Assembly (NCBI RefSeq): GCF_004786035.1
Contig: NZ_CP035088.1
Coordinates: forward strand, 1,090,001-1,154,000
From: Pseudomonas viciae
Lineage (GTDB): Bacteria > Pseudomonadota > Gammaproteobacteria > Pseudomonadales > Pseudomonadaceae
Direction of reading: 5' to 3'
Length of the DNA: 64,000 nt
Shown: in pieces, positions 1 through 8,109 of the stretch
Position numbering within the stretch: position 1 is the first letter of the stretch
How the letters are laid out: every line of letters starts with the position of its first letter
Position numbers and translations under genes: made by a program
Notes under the pieces: model-generated
What the model was told of the DNA's origin: nothing
Seen by the model: only the letters and a program-made list of their open reading frames with translations
Database searches by the model: none

Positions 1-639
1 GATCGCGTGCCAGCTCCATTCAGGGGCGATGAAAACCGGCTGGGCCACGGCGATGGTAATCGAGCTGCTGTTGAGTTCACCAAAGAAGGCGGACACCGCG
101 CAGCCGACAATCAGTACCGACAGAATCGCGTAGCGTGGCGAAAAGCGTTTGAAGATCAGGTAAGACGCAATCATCGCCAATACCAGCGCCGGTTGCAGCT
201 GGATCGATGTGAACAGTTCGGCGCCAAAGCGAAACAGAATGCCCGCGAGCATGGCGGCGGCGATGGCTTTGGGCAGGCGACTCATCAGCTTGTCGAACGC
301 GCCGGACAAACCGACCACGGCAATGATCACCGACGCCACTACATAGGCGCCGATGGCCTGGGGCAGGGTGACGCCGGGCAGCATCGACACCAGCAACGCC
401 GCGCCCGGTGTCGACCATGCCGTAATCACCGGAACCCGCAGGCGCCAGCTCAAGAACAAGCCAGTGATCCCGCTGCCGATGGAGATGGCCCAGATCCACG
501 AGGACACCACGTCGTTGGGCAGGTGCGCTTGCTTGGCTGCCTGAAACACGATGATCAGCGGGCCGGCATAAGAAATGATCACGGCGATAAAGCCCGCAAT
601 CACGGCTGACAGGGATAGATCCTTTCTGAGTGTGTCCAT
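1..639 (-). CDS. benE: BenE-family benzoate/H+ symporter, N-terminal part
   Basis: Inner-membrane transporter of the BenE family, expected to import benzoate or a related aromatic acid with protons. The frame is open from an ATG at 639 to the window edge (213 codons), so the C-terminal half is missing. The translation begins MDTLRKDLSLSAV and is a run of hydrophobic segments with family-typical stretches such as VVSSWIWAISIGSGITG and VPVITAWSTPGAALL. It is divergent from the MocR-type regulator at 961, which probably controls it. The substrate is assigned from the family only. Confidence 0.85.
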   Translation of the reverse strand, partial: MDTLRKDLSLSAVIAGFIAVIISYAGPLIIVFQAAKQAHLPNDVVSSWIWAISIGSGITGLFLSWRLRVPVITAWSTPGAALLVSMLPGVTLPQAIGAYVVASVIIAVVGLSGAFDKLMSRLPKAIAAAMLAGILFRFGAELFTSIQLQPALVLAMIASYLIFKRFSPRYAILSVLIVGCAVSAFFGELNSSSITIAVAQPVFIAPEWSWHAI

Positions 640-960
640 GATGTCTCGACTTGGCGCGGCAGGTCGCGCGGTGATCAGGGAGGGATTGAGTCGATTGATT
701 CGATTCATTATCAGTGTATTTGAAAGGATTGGGTTGATTCAATTGAGGAAATGAACGTTTTACTTGTTCTCTCGGTTATTTGATATTAGTCAATTGATTT
801 ATAAGGATATTATTTTTATCGGATCTTTTGTCATGCCTGGGGTCGAATTGATGAATCGAATCAATCGACTCAATTTTTTGGTCTGATCGATTTATTAGGC
901 GTTTTACCACCCTGTGATATCCTCGGATGTTCATCATTTCTACGATGGCAGCGATCATCC
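640..960. promoter_or_regulatory. Divergent benE / mocR control region with a 24-bp inverted repeat
   Basis: AT-rich 321-bp gap between two divergent genes. Positions 685-708 and 851-874 are exact reverse complements over 24 bp (second copy begins ATGAATCGAA and ends CGACTCAAT). Related half-sites such as TTGATTCAATTGAG (734-747) lie between them. The arrangement fits operators for the adjacent MocR-type regulator, one near each promoter. The repeat is seen directly; the binding partner is inferred. Confidence 0.6.
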
Positions 961-2349
961 ATGTGGGTTCCCCAGCTAAGCGAGTTCAACCAGCCGGTGT
1001 ATTTATCGATTGCCGATGCGTTGGCGCGCGATATCAGCAACGGTGTGTTGAACGAAGGTGATCGACTGCCGACGTTGCGGGAGCTGGCCACTGCCCTGAG
1101 TGTCACGCCGGGCACCATCAGCCGGGCTTACAGCGAAGCTCATCGGCGCAGGCTGGTGCAGGGGGAAGTGGGACGTGGCACTTACGTGCTCGGCCAGAAG
1201 CCTTTGGAGCCGCTGGCGAGCAACAGCGCCGCGCCGCTGAATCTGGGACACGCCGAATTACTCGACCTTTCAATCATCAAGCCGTCCAGCGAAACCCTGG
1301 AATACTGGTTGCGCGATGCGCTGGTGGGCATGGCCAAGAGCACCGATTTCGCCCGCGCCCTGGATTACGCGCCGGACGGTGGCCATCCCGCGCATCGCGA
1401 AGCGGGCGCGCAGTGGTTGCGTCATGCGTTGCCTGACGCGCAAGGGCAGCAAGTGGTAATCACCGCAGGGGCCCAGCATGGCTTGATGGTTGCGATGAGC
1501 GCCCTGACCAGCGCCGGTGACCTGGTGCTTTGCGAGGCGCTTTGCTACCCCGGCATCATTTCCCTGGCCCATGGCCTTGAGCGCCGCCTGCGTGGCGTGC
1601 CAATGGACGACGAAGGCATCATCCCCGACGCGTTGCGCGAACTGTGCCTGCGGGAGAAACCGGCGATGCTGGTCTGCGTGGCGACCTGCCAGAACCCGAC
1701 GACGGCGATCATGTCACCAAAGCGCCGGGCCCAGATCGCGGCGCTGGCCGAGGAGTTCGACTTCATCATCCTGGACGATGACATTTACGGCTTCCTTGCC
1801 ACCGACCCGTCGATCAAGCCGCTGTCGGCGTTTGCCCCGGATCGTTCGGTGTACCTGACCAGTCTGTCGAAGGCGGTCATGCCGGCGCTTCGCATCGGCT
1901 ATCTCTATAGCCCGCCGAAACTGCTGTCCCGCCTGAGCTCGATGGTGCGCAGCAGCGTCTGGATGCCGTCACCGTTGACCGCGCAACTGGCCAGCAATGT
2001 GATTGGCGAAGGCCTGGACAAAAAACTGATCCGTATCCAGCGCAACGAAGCCGCCGGACGGCAAGCGATTGCCCGGGAAATCTTTGCCAATTTCGAACTC
2101 AAGGCCCAGCCATATTCGTATCACGTCTGGTTGACGCTGCCCGAGCCTTGGACCAGCGACGAGTTCACCATGCTCGCCCGGGCCAACGGTGTATTGGTGC
2201 TCAGTGGCACCCAATTTCAGGCTGAGCGGTCCGGGAGCACCCGTTGTGTGCGACTGGTATTGATGTCGCCCACCAGCCAGGACGAGCTGCGTTTTGCCCT
2301 GACTAAGCTGGCCAGCCTGATCGATTCCGATCCGCGCCGTTATTACTAA
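961..2349 (+). CDS. MocR-type regulator: GntR helix-turn-helix fused to PLP aminotransferase fold
   Basis: 462-aa transcription factor of the MocR subgroup. An N-terminal GntR winged helix (about residues 10-80, with LPTLRELATALSVTPGTIS and the GRGTYV wing) is followed by a class I aminotransferase-like domain. The PLP Schiff-base lysine is probably Lys304 in YLTSLSKAV, and DDDIYGF supplies the usual cofactor-pocket Asp and Tyr. Such proteins use PLP or an amine adduct as effector and usually control a neighbouring divergent gene, here benE. No strong Shine-Dalgarno sequence precedes the ATG, so the exact start is slightly uncertain. Confidence 0.85.
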   Translation: MWVPQLSEFNQPVYLSIADALARDISNGVLNEGDRLPTLRELATALSVTPGTISRAYSEAHRRRLVQGEVGRGTYVLGQKPLEPLASNSAAPLNLGHAELLDLSIIKPSSETLEYWLRDALVGMAKSTDFARALDYAPDGGHPAHREAGAQWLRHALPDAQGQQVVITAGAQHGLMVAMSALTSAGDLVLCEALCYPGIISLAHGLERRLRGVPMDDEGIIPDALRELCLREKPAMLVCVATCQNPTTAIMSPKRRAQIAALAEEFDFIILDDDIYGFLATDPSIKPLSAFAPDRSVYLTSLSKAVMPALRIGYLYSPPKLLSRLSSMVRSSVWMPSPLTAQLASNVIGEGLDKKLIRIQRNEAAGRQAIAREIFANFELKAQPYSYHVWLTLPEPWTSDEFTMLARANGVLVLSGTQFQAERSGSTRCVRLVLMSPTSQDELRFALTKLASLIDSDPRRYY

Positions 2350-2424
2350 AAAAATCGCAGCCTTCGACAGCTCCTACCTGGAATACACCGTGTAGGAGCT
2401 GCCGAAGGCTGCGATCTTTTTTAA
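2350..2424. terminator. Bidirectional hairpin terminator between mocR and yebG
   Basis: A long near-perfect stem (AATCGCAGCCTTCG arm around 2352-2377, complementary arm around 2392-2416) with A-tract before and T-tract after. It can end transcription from both convergent genes. The stem sequence resembles the short interspersed palindromes common in Pseudomonas. Confidence 0.75.
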
Positions 2425-2427
2425 AGG

Positions 2428-2688
2428 TTATTCAGCCGGGGTGTTGAGCAATTCGGACAAGGCGTCCGGCTGGCTCTTGAACGCCTTGGCGAACACATCG
2501 CGATTCTTCGCCATGTAGATCCCGGCTTCTTCCACCTGTTGCTCACTCAGCGATGGAACGGCTTTTTGCAACACTTCGGCCAGCAATTCGGCGAGTTCCA
2601 GCATTTTGTCATGACGGTCAGCTTCGGCTTTATCCATGAACAAGCGCTCCAGATCTCGGCTGCTGCGGTATACCACTTCGACGGCCAT
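2428..2688 (-). CDS. yebG: YebG-family DNA-damage-inducible protein
   Basis: 86-aa protein whose start (MAVEVVYRSSRDLERLF) and central KAEADRHDKMLELAELL match the YebG family of SOS-induced small proteins of unknown biochemical role. Length is close to the E. coli protein. A perfect-looking LexA box lies 43 bp upstream of the start, supporting SOS control. It is monocistronic, with its 3' end at the shared hairpin with mocR. Confidence 0.9.
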   Translation of the reverse strand: MAVEVVYRSSRDLERLFMDKAEADRHDKMLELAELLAEVLQKAVPSLSEQQVEEAGIYMAKNRDVFAKAFKSQPDALSELLNTPAE

Positions 2689-2730
2689 TCACCACCTCAC
2701 ATGCCTTCACATTGGTTGTCTGTGTGACTA

Positions 2731-2746
2731 CTGTATTTATATACAG
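2731..2746. promoter_or_regulatory. LexA (SOS) box of yebG
   Basis: CTGTATTTATATACAG matches the CTGT-N8-ACAG consensus of gammaproteobacterial LexA, with complementary CTGTAT and ATACAG arms. It lies just upstream of yebG, a known SOS gene in relatives. Confidence 0.9.
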
Positions 2747-2992
2747 GCAAAAGAATAAGCGAATCCTCTGCCTTTGGATAGTGGCTTTTTAATGTAGACC
2801 GATTTCGGCATGTGAGGGCAAAGCTTGCGTGGGAGCAAAGCTTGCTCACGATAAGCCCCATGACGCTCACAAAAGTGTCGAATGCTATCCCATCGCCATC
2901 TCACCCCAGCCGCTGGCCTTTTTTCTGCATGCAGAACAACCGTCACGTCCAACCCGCATCATCCGGTCGAGTCGACCTAAGGAAACTACATC

Positions 2993-3493
2993 GTGAAAAT
3001 AAACTGGGCCGAGAACCTGCGCCAGAATGTGCATCAACTGGCTGAGTCCCTGGGAAACCTGTTCGTCGAGACCTTCCACTACCTGGCGTTGTTCGCCATT
3101 GGTGCGGTGACCGCCTGGGCGGCGGTGATGGAATTCCTGCAGATGATCGAAGCGGGGCACATCAAGATCGATGACATTCTCTTGCTGTTCATCTATCTGG
3201 AATTGGGCGCGATGGTCGGGATCTACTTCAAGACCAACCACATGCCGGTGCGGTTTCTGATCTATGTGGCGATTACCGCGCTGACGCGCCTGCTGATTTC
3301 CAACGTCTCCCACCACAGCCCGCCGGACCTGGGAATCATCTACCTGTGCGGTGGCATCCTGCTGCTGGCGTTTGCGATTCTGGTGGTGCGCTACGCCTCG
3401 TCGCAATTCCCTTCGGTCAAGATCGAGCACCCGCACCGTAAGGTTGGCGCGGGTTCCAGTGAGCATGCCGAAGTAGAGAAGGGCGAAATCTAG
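2993..3493 (+). CDS. psiE: PsiE-family phosphate-starvation-inducible membrane protein
   Basis: 166-aa inner-membrane protein with four predicted hydrophobic segments (about residues 28-50, 60-78, 86-102, 115-135). The sequence matches the PsiE family, named for phosphate-starvation induction in E. coli; its function is not established. The start is a GTG at 2993 behind TAAGGAAAC. Translation ends inside the final codons of the convergent DUF3509 gene (4-bp overlap). I see no clear Pho box upstream. Confidence 0.85.
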   Translation: MKINWAENLRQNVHQLAESLGNLFVETFHYLALFAIGAVTAWAAVMEFLQMIEAGHIKIDDILLLFIYLELGAMVGIYFKTNHMPVRFLIYVAITALTRLLISNVSHHSPPDLGIIYLCGGILLLAFAILVVRYASSQFPSVKIEHPHRKVGAGSSEHAEVEKGEI

Positions 3494-3807
3494 AGGGTGA
3501 CGGCGGAGGACGCCGGGCCCTGCGTGCGCGGTGGTGGCAGCTTGATGTTGTCACCGCCGGTCATGGCTTCGAGGATCGCCACGGCGCTGTGGCCCTGTTC
3601 GATGGCGATGCCGAACTGAATGCTTTGCACCAGGCGCTTGAGCCGTTCCGGATCGTTGCGCTGCTGGGCGCTGATCATGCGTTTGGCGACAATGCGCCCA
3701 CTCTTGGACAGGGTCAGCATGATGCTGCCGTCCAGGCCCTGGATGCTCAGGTTGATTTGATACTGCGGCGCAAAAGCGTCGGTAATAATCTGAAAAGGGT
3801 TGTCCAT
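3490..3807 (-). CDS. DUF3509 domain protein
   Basis: 105-aa soluble protein of a Pseudomonas-typical family of unknown function. The body contains a conserved SIMLTLSKSGRIVAKRMIS beta-rich segment followed by a helical part and a Pro-rich C-terminus. It runs convergently to psiE with a 4-bp overlap of the stop codons, so the two mRNAs have complementary ends. No catalytic motif is visible. Confidence 0.8.
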   Translation of the reverse strand: MDNPFQIITDAFAPQYQINLSIQGLDGSIMLTLSKSGRIVAKRMISAQQRNDPERLKRLVQSIQFGIAIEQGHSAVAILEAMTGGDNIKLPPPRTQGPASSAVTL

Positions 3808-4303
3808 GATGCGTCACCGCCTGATTGAACGTGCAGTTGTTGACCGGCCGCGATCGGGATTAGTTCGCAACATCGGACCATCGGCCATTCCATGATCGTG
3901 TTCATCCAAGCCTGGCAGGCGACGGATCAAAGGATCGCAACCTGCGGCAGCTTCCTAGGGGAGTTAGCAAGGGGCATGCCGGAAAAACTGTCGGACAATG
4001 ATCGCGGTACTTAAGCGCCGAACGCTCTGGAATGCGGCTGGTGTGGCTGCCCGTTTCGGGGCAATAACGAACGGATGTTCGTTGACGGTGCAGGGCGGGA
4101 AGGGGATTTGCGAGGGATAAGCAAGGCGAGGCAACTCCCGACATTAACAGCGCTTTTGCTCGTTGTCCGGCTTTATTTGCAAATCAATATTTATCTTTTT
4201 TCAGGGGTTGAATTGTTCTTCTGTCAGCCCGACTCTGTATTCAAGGGGCCGTTGCATCAACGTCGACGGCCCCCGGCGAGCTAGCTGAAATAAGGGATGA
4301 ACT
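3808..4303. other. Intergenic region and leader of the ribosome hibernation gene
   Basis: About 500 bp with no convincing gene on either strand; the short reading frames here have no family signature. Near the 3' end, GGGGCCGT (4245-4252) and ACGGCCCC (4266-4273) form an 8-bp perfect stem about 30 bp upstream of the start of the next gene. An internal alternative hairpin, CGTTG-cat-CAACG (4250-4262), overlaps it. The stem could influence translation or mRNA stability. Confidence 0.4.
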
Positions 4304-4714
4304 ATGCAAATCCAAGTCAACAGCGATAACCATATTCAAAGCAGCATCCGACTGGAGGAGTGGGTACGTACTACCATCGAAAGCACGCTCGAACGTTATG
4401 AAGAGGACCTGACACGGGTCGAGGTTCATTTGCGTGATGAGAACGGCGACAAGCCCGGTCCCCATGACCTGCGTTGCCAGCTTGAAGCGCGGCCAAAGGG
4501 CCACCAGCCGATTTCCGTGACGCACAAGGCCGATACGCTGGAACTGGCGATCGAAGGGGCGGCCACCAAACTGGAAAATGCCCTGGAGCACTTGTTCGGA
4601 AAACTGCGTGGCAAACGCGCTGTCGTTGCTGCACCGAGCGATTCTGTAGCCTTGGCCGATGCGATGCTGGAAGAAGAATTCCTGGAGAACGAACGGGCTG
4701 CGCTTCACGGCTGA
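4304..4714 (+). CDS. HPF/RaiA-family ribosome-associated protein
   Basis: 136-aa protein with the HPF/RaiA (sigma-54 modulation) fold: N-terminal strand MQIQVNSDNHIQ, a helix with LEEWVRTTIESTLERYEEDLTRVEVHLRDENG, and the KADTLELAIEGAATKLENALEHLFGKL helix. Family members bind the 30S subunit and inactivate or dimerise ribosomes in stationary phase. It carries an extra acidic C-terminal tail of about 30 residues. It is followed at once by a strong terminator, so it is a single-gene unit. Confidence 0.85.
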   Translation: MQIQVNSDNHIQSSIRLEEWVRTTIESTLERYEEDLTRVEVHLRDENGDKPGPHDLRCQLEARPKGHQPISVTHKADTLELAIEGAATKLENALEHLFGKLRGKRAVVAAPSDSVALADAMLEEEFLENERAALHG

Positions 4715-4743
4715 AACCTCGTTCCTTTTTAAATTCCTGACTG

Positions 4744-4779
4744 AAAACGGGCCTGCATTTGCAGGCCCGTTTTGTTTTT
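4744..4779 (+). terminator. Rho-independent terminator after the HPF gene
   Basis: AAAACGGGCCTGCA and TGCAGGCCCGTTTT form a long perfect stem followed by GTTTTT. Confidence 0.9.
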
Positions 4780-4830
4780 ATCGATCCGGTGTGGTGAGCA
4801 AGTGAGCGGTGCCTGGAAGCATGCGATCAA

Positions 4831-4860
4831 TGTGGGAGCGAGCTTGCTCGCGATGGCGAT
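4831..4860. repeat. REP-like palindrome
   Basis: TGTGGGAGCGAGCTTGCTCG followed by CGATGGCGAT. This is the Pseudomonas short palindromic REP type seen many times in this window, located 3' of the AraC regulator. Confidence 0.75.
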
Positions 4861-4878
4861 CGCCGGGGCAGTACCGTC

Positions 4879-5754
4879 CTAGCGCAAAAACGCCTGCCGA
4901 TACTCCCCGGGCGTTGCCCCCAAGGTCTGGCGGAAGCGATTGGTGAAATGGCTGGCGCTGGCAAATCCACAGGCCAGCGCCACATCGCCCAGCGGTTGTG
5001 CAGTGCTGCGCAGCAAGTGCCGCGCGCAGGCCAAGCGTCTTGCCAGCACATATTGATGGGGCGGCAGCCCGAAGCTCTCGCGGAACATCCGCGCAAAGTG
5101 ATACTCGGACAACGTGCACAGCGCCGCCAATTGCCCGAGGCTGATGGCGTCGGCCAGATGGCTGTCGATGTAGTCCACCAGCAACCGCCGCTGGTGAGCG
5201 GCCAGTCCACCTTTGAGGCGCAGCCCCTGGCGCAGGCCAACCTGGCTGAGCAGCAGATGGTTGAGCAGGTCGTGGGCCAGGCTGGTGGTCAGCAGGCGTT
5301 CGCCGGGTTCGTCCCAGTTCAACGCGATCAACTGGCGAAAGCGCTGTGCCTGTTGCGGATCGTCGAGGAAAGTCGCCTCGCACAACTGCACTTGCCGGGG
5401 TTCGCGGTCCAGCAGCGTGACGCAGCCGAGGGCGAATTGTTCGGGGCTGAAGTACAGGTGGGCGAGGCGAATGTCGCCGTTGATGACCCAGGCCGACTCA
5501 TGCCCGGCCGGCAGGACGCAGAGTTTGTCCGGTGCGCCGGTGGTGTCGGGCCTTTCGCGGCGAAACGTGCCGGTGCCGCCGGCGACGTAACACGACAGCG
5601 TATGGTGGGTCGGCGCCTCATAGTCCTGGGCGTCGTGATGATTGCTCCACAAAGCGGCCGCCATGCCGTCCCCGAGCTCGGCGCTGTGCTCCAGACGAGC
5701 ATTGGGCGAACTGTTGAGGGCCTGGAAGACTTGCAGGGTTTGCAGTGTGGGCAT
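4879..5754 (-). CDS. AraC-family transcriptional regulator
   Basis: 291-aa regulator. The N-terminal effector region (about 1-185) is cupin-like. The C-terminal 100 residues hold two helix-turn-helix motifs: DAISLGQLAALCTLSEYHFARMF and PLGDVALACGFASASHFTNRF, ending in the family signature with GATPGEYR. It is divergent from a DMT-family transporter at 5895, a common regulator/exporter pairing, so it may control that gene. The effector cannot be read from the sequence. Confidence 0.9.
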   Translation of the reverse strand: MPTLQTLQVFQALNSSPNARLEHSAELGDGMAAALWSNHHDAQDYEAPTHHTLSCYVAGGTGTFRRERPDTTGAPDKLCVLPAGHESAWVINGDIRLAHLYFSPEQFALGCVTLLDREPRQVQLCEATFLDDPQQAQRFRQLIALNWDEPGERLLTTSLAHDLLNHLLLSQVGLRQGLRLKGGLAAHQRRLLVDYIDSHLADAISLGQLAALCTLSEYHFARMFRESFGLPPHQYVLARRLACARHLLRSTAQPLGDVALACGFASASHFTNRFRQTLGATPGEYRQAFLR

Positions 5755-5894
5755 GATCGGTTCTCTCTAACGCCTTGCATCCTACTCCGTCGCTGGGCTC
5801 GTGCCAGCCTGCAAGTCGACAAAACCGCAAGTTTACGCAAGCGCCCGGTGAGGCGGCGGCGTGACACTGGACGCCATTGTCAGGAGTCATCGCC

Positions 5895-6797
5895 ATGAAC
5901 CTCTCGTTGTACCTGCTTACCGTGCTCATCTGGGGCACTACCTGGATCGCGCTGAAACTGCAGTTGGGCGTCGTTGCCATCCCCGTGTCGATTGTCTATC
6001 GCTTCGGCCTCGCGGCGCTGATTCTGTTTGCAATGCTGTTGCTCAGCCGGCGCCTGCAGGTGATGAACCGGCGCGGCCATTTGATCTGTGTAGCCCAGGG
6101 CCTGTGCCTGTTCTGCATCAACTTCATGTGTTTCCTCACCGCCAGCCAGTGGATTCCCAGCGGATTGGTCGCCGTGGTGTTTTCCACCGCCACGCTTTGG
6201 AACGCTTTCAATGCCCGAGTGTTCTTCGGCCAGCGGATCGCACGTAACGTGCTCTTGGGCGGCGCCTTGGGGTTGCTCGGGCTGGGGCTGTTGTTCTGGC
6301 CAGAGGTGGCCGGCCACAGCGCGAGCCCGCAGACGCTGCTCGGGTTGGCGTTGGCGTTGCTGGGGACGTTGTGTTTCTCGGCGGGCAACATGCTCTCGAG
6401 CCTGCAACAAAAGGCTGGCCTCAAGCCGTTGACCACCAATGCCTGGGGCATGGCCTACGGTGCGACGATGTTGGCGGTGTGGTGTGCGTTTAAAGGCATC
6501 CCGTTCGACATGGAATGGAATGCTCGTTACGTCGGCTCGTTGTTGTACCTGGTGATCCCGGGTTCGGTGATCGGCTTTACCGCTTACCTGACGCTGGTGG
6601 GGCGCATGGGCCCGGAGCGGGCGGCGTATTGCACGGTGCTGTTTCCGGTGGTGGCGTTGAACGTCTCGGCGTTTGCCGAGGGCTATCAATGGACCGCACC
6701 GGCGTTGGCCGGGCTGGTCCTGGTGATGTTGGGGAACGTGCTGGTGTTTCGCAAGCCACGACCAGTGGCAGCGAATGTCGTGCTGGGTGCGCGTTGA
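5895..6797 (+). CDS. DMT-superfamily (EamA) transporter
   Basis: 300-aa inner-membrane protein with about ten hydrophobic helices and two EamA repeats. The N-terminus MNLSLYLLTVLIWGTTWIA is typical of RhaT/EamA exporters. ATG 5895 is preferred because AGGAG lies 9 bp before it; an upstream in-frame start lacks this. Divergent from the AraC regulator. The substrate is unknown; relatives export metabolites, amino acids or toxic compounds. Confidence 0.85.
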   Translation: MNLSLYLLTVLIWGTTWIALKLQLGVVAIPVSIVYRFGLAALILFAMLLLSRRLQVMNRRGHLICVAQGLCLFCINFMCFLTASQWIPSGLVAVVFSTATLWNAFNARVFFGQRIARNVLLGGALGLLGLGLLFWPEVAGHSASPQTLLGLALALLGTLCFSAGNMLSSLQQKAGLKPLTTNAWGMAYGATMLAVWCAFKGIPFDMEWNARYVGSLLYLVIPGSVIGFTAYLTLVGRMGPERAAYCTVLFPVVALNVSAFAEGYQWTAPALAGLVLVMLGNVLVFRKPRPVAANVVLGAR

Positions 6798-6819
6798 GAC
6801 TTGGCGTCTAGCGGTAATC

Positions 6820-6851
6820 CTGTGGCGAGGGAGCAAGCTCCCTCGCCACAG
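6820..6851. repeat. Perfect 15-bp-arm palindrome, likely bidirectional terminator
   Basis: CTGTGGCGAGGGAGC, AA, then its exact reverse complement. This is the second REP-like class of the window (GGCGAGGGAG core), placed between the convergent transporter and dehydrogenase genes. Confidence 0.75.
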
Positions 6852-6882
6852 AGGGAGTCTCGTGGTATCCGCGTAAGAGGGG

Positions 6883-7854
6883 TTACTTCCAGACCTGCGG
6901 GTTGACCAGGTTCTGCGGTCGCTCGCCCATCAATGCACTGCGCAAGTTAGCCATAGCAAGATTGGCCATGGCTTCGCGGGTTTCGTGGGTCGCCGAGCCG
7001 ATGTGGGGCAGGGTCACGGCGTTCTTCAGTTGGAACAGCGGCGATTCGGCCAATGGTTCTTTCTCGTAGACATCCAGCCCGGCACCGCGGATACGGTTGT
7101 TCTGCAAGGCTTCGATCAACGCCGGTTCATCCACCACCGGACCACGGGAAATATTGACCAGGATAGCGCTGGGTTTCATCAGGGCCAGTTCACGCTGGCT
7201 GATCAGATGACGGGTCTTCTCACTCAGGGGGACCACGAGGCAGACAAAGTCCGCTTCGGCCAGTAACTGATCCAGCTCGCGAAATTGGGCGCCCAACTGG
7301 TTTTCCAGTTCGGTCTTGCGGCTGTTGCCGCTGTAGATAATCGGCATGTTGAACCCTAGCCGGCCACGCCGGGCAATGGCCGCACCGATGTTACCCATGC
7401 CGACGATACCCAGGGTCTTGCCGTGTACATCGCTGCCGAACAGCTGTGGGCCGACCGTCGCCTGCCATTGTCCGGCCTTGGTCCAGGCGTCCAGTTCAGC
7501 GACGCGCCGGGCGCTGCTCATCAGCAAGGCGAAGGCCAGGTCGGCGGTGCTTTCGGTGAGCACGTCGGGGGTGTTGGTGAGCATGATGCCGCGTTCATTG
7601 AAGTAGGCCAGGTCGTAGTTGTCGTAGCCCACCGACACGCTGGACACCACTTGCAGGTTCGCGGCGCCTTGCAGTTGCTCGCGGCCAAGCTTGCGACCGA
7701 CCCCGATCAGCCCGTGGACGTGGGGCAAGGCTTCGTTGAATTGCGCGTTGATGTCGCCGTTCGACGGGTTTGGCACGATCACGTCGAAATCCTGCTGCAG
7801 ACGCTCGACCATCTTGGGTGTGATACGGCTAAAGGCAAGTACGGTTTTTTTCAT
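6883..7854 (-). CDS. D-2-hydroxyacid dehydrogenase (glyoxylate/2-ketogluconate reductase type)
   Basis: 323-aa NAD(P)-dependent dehydrogenase that should reduce 2-keto acids such as 2-ketogluconate, hydroxypyruvate or glyoxylate. The nucleotide-binding domain has GIVGMGNIGAAIARR. The catalytic triad is visible as Arg in NISRGPVVDEPAL, Glu in the YEKEPL segment and His in LPHIGSATHETR. ATG 7854 (MKKTVLAF) is preferred over an upstream TTG. The closest named relatives are TkrA/GhrB, but the substrate cannot be fixed from sequence. Confidence 0.85.
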   Translation of the reverse strand: MKKTVLAFSRITPKMVERLQQDFDVIVPNPSNGDINAQFNEALPHVHGLIGVGRKLGREQLQGAANLQVVSSVSVGYDNYDLAYFNERGIMLTNTPDVLTESTADLAFALLMSSARRVAELDAWTKAGQWQATVGPQLFGSDVHGKTLGIVGMGNIGAAIARRGRLGFNMPIIYSGNSRKTELENQLGAQFRELDQLLAEADFVCLVVPLSEKTRHLISQRELALMKPSAILVNISRGPVVDEPALIEALQNNRIRGAGLDVYEKEPLAESPLFQLKNAVTLPHIGSATHETREAMANLAMANLRSALMGERPQNLVNPQVWK

Positions 7855-7948
7855 CGCGGAAGGCTCATCGGGCAAGGAATACCAAGCACGCTAACATTCC
7901 TGGTGAGGATTAGGCGAGAGGGGGGCGACTGGATAGCGCAAATTCCAC

Positions 7949-8039
7949 CTGTGGGAGCGGGCTTGCTCGCGAAAGCGGTCTGGCATTCAACATCAATGCA
8001 AGCTGCCCCGACGCCTTCGCGAGCAAGCCCGCTCCTACC
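7949..8039. repeat. Paired REP-like palindromes (inverted doublet)
   Basis: TGTGGGAGCGGGCTTGCTCG at 7950 and its inverted counterpart GCGAGCAAGCCCGCTCCTAC near 8019 face each other across a roughly 40-bp spacer. This is the doublet (BIME-like) arrangement typical of Pseudomonas REPs. Confidence 0.8.
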
Positions 8040-8109
8040 TTTGTTCTGTGGGCTTTGATTTTGTGAGTGCTGCAATTCCCACAGGGGGTCTACTTCATCC
8101 TTTGGTTAT

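Noticed and set aside
77..742. 221-codon minus-strand frame at the left edge
   Set aside because: It lies in a shifted frame relative to the BenE-like translation from 639, which is strongly hydrophobic and family-like; the longer frame is Arg/His-rich.
3902..4144. 80-codon minus-strand frame in the gap before the HPF gene
   Set aside because: Composition is Ser/Arg/Pro-rich and there is no ribosome site, so I treat the gap as non-coding.
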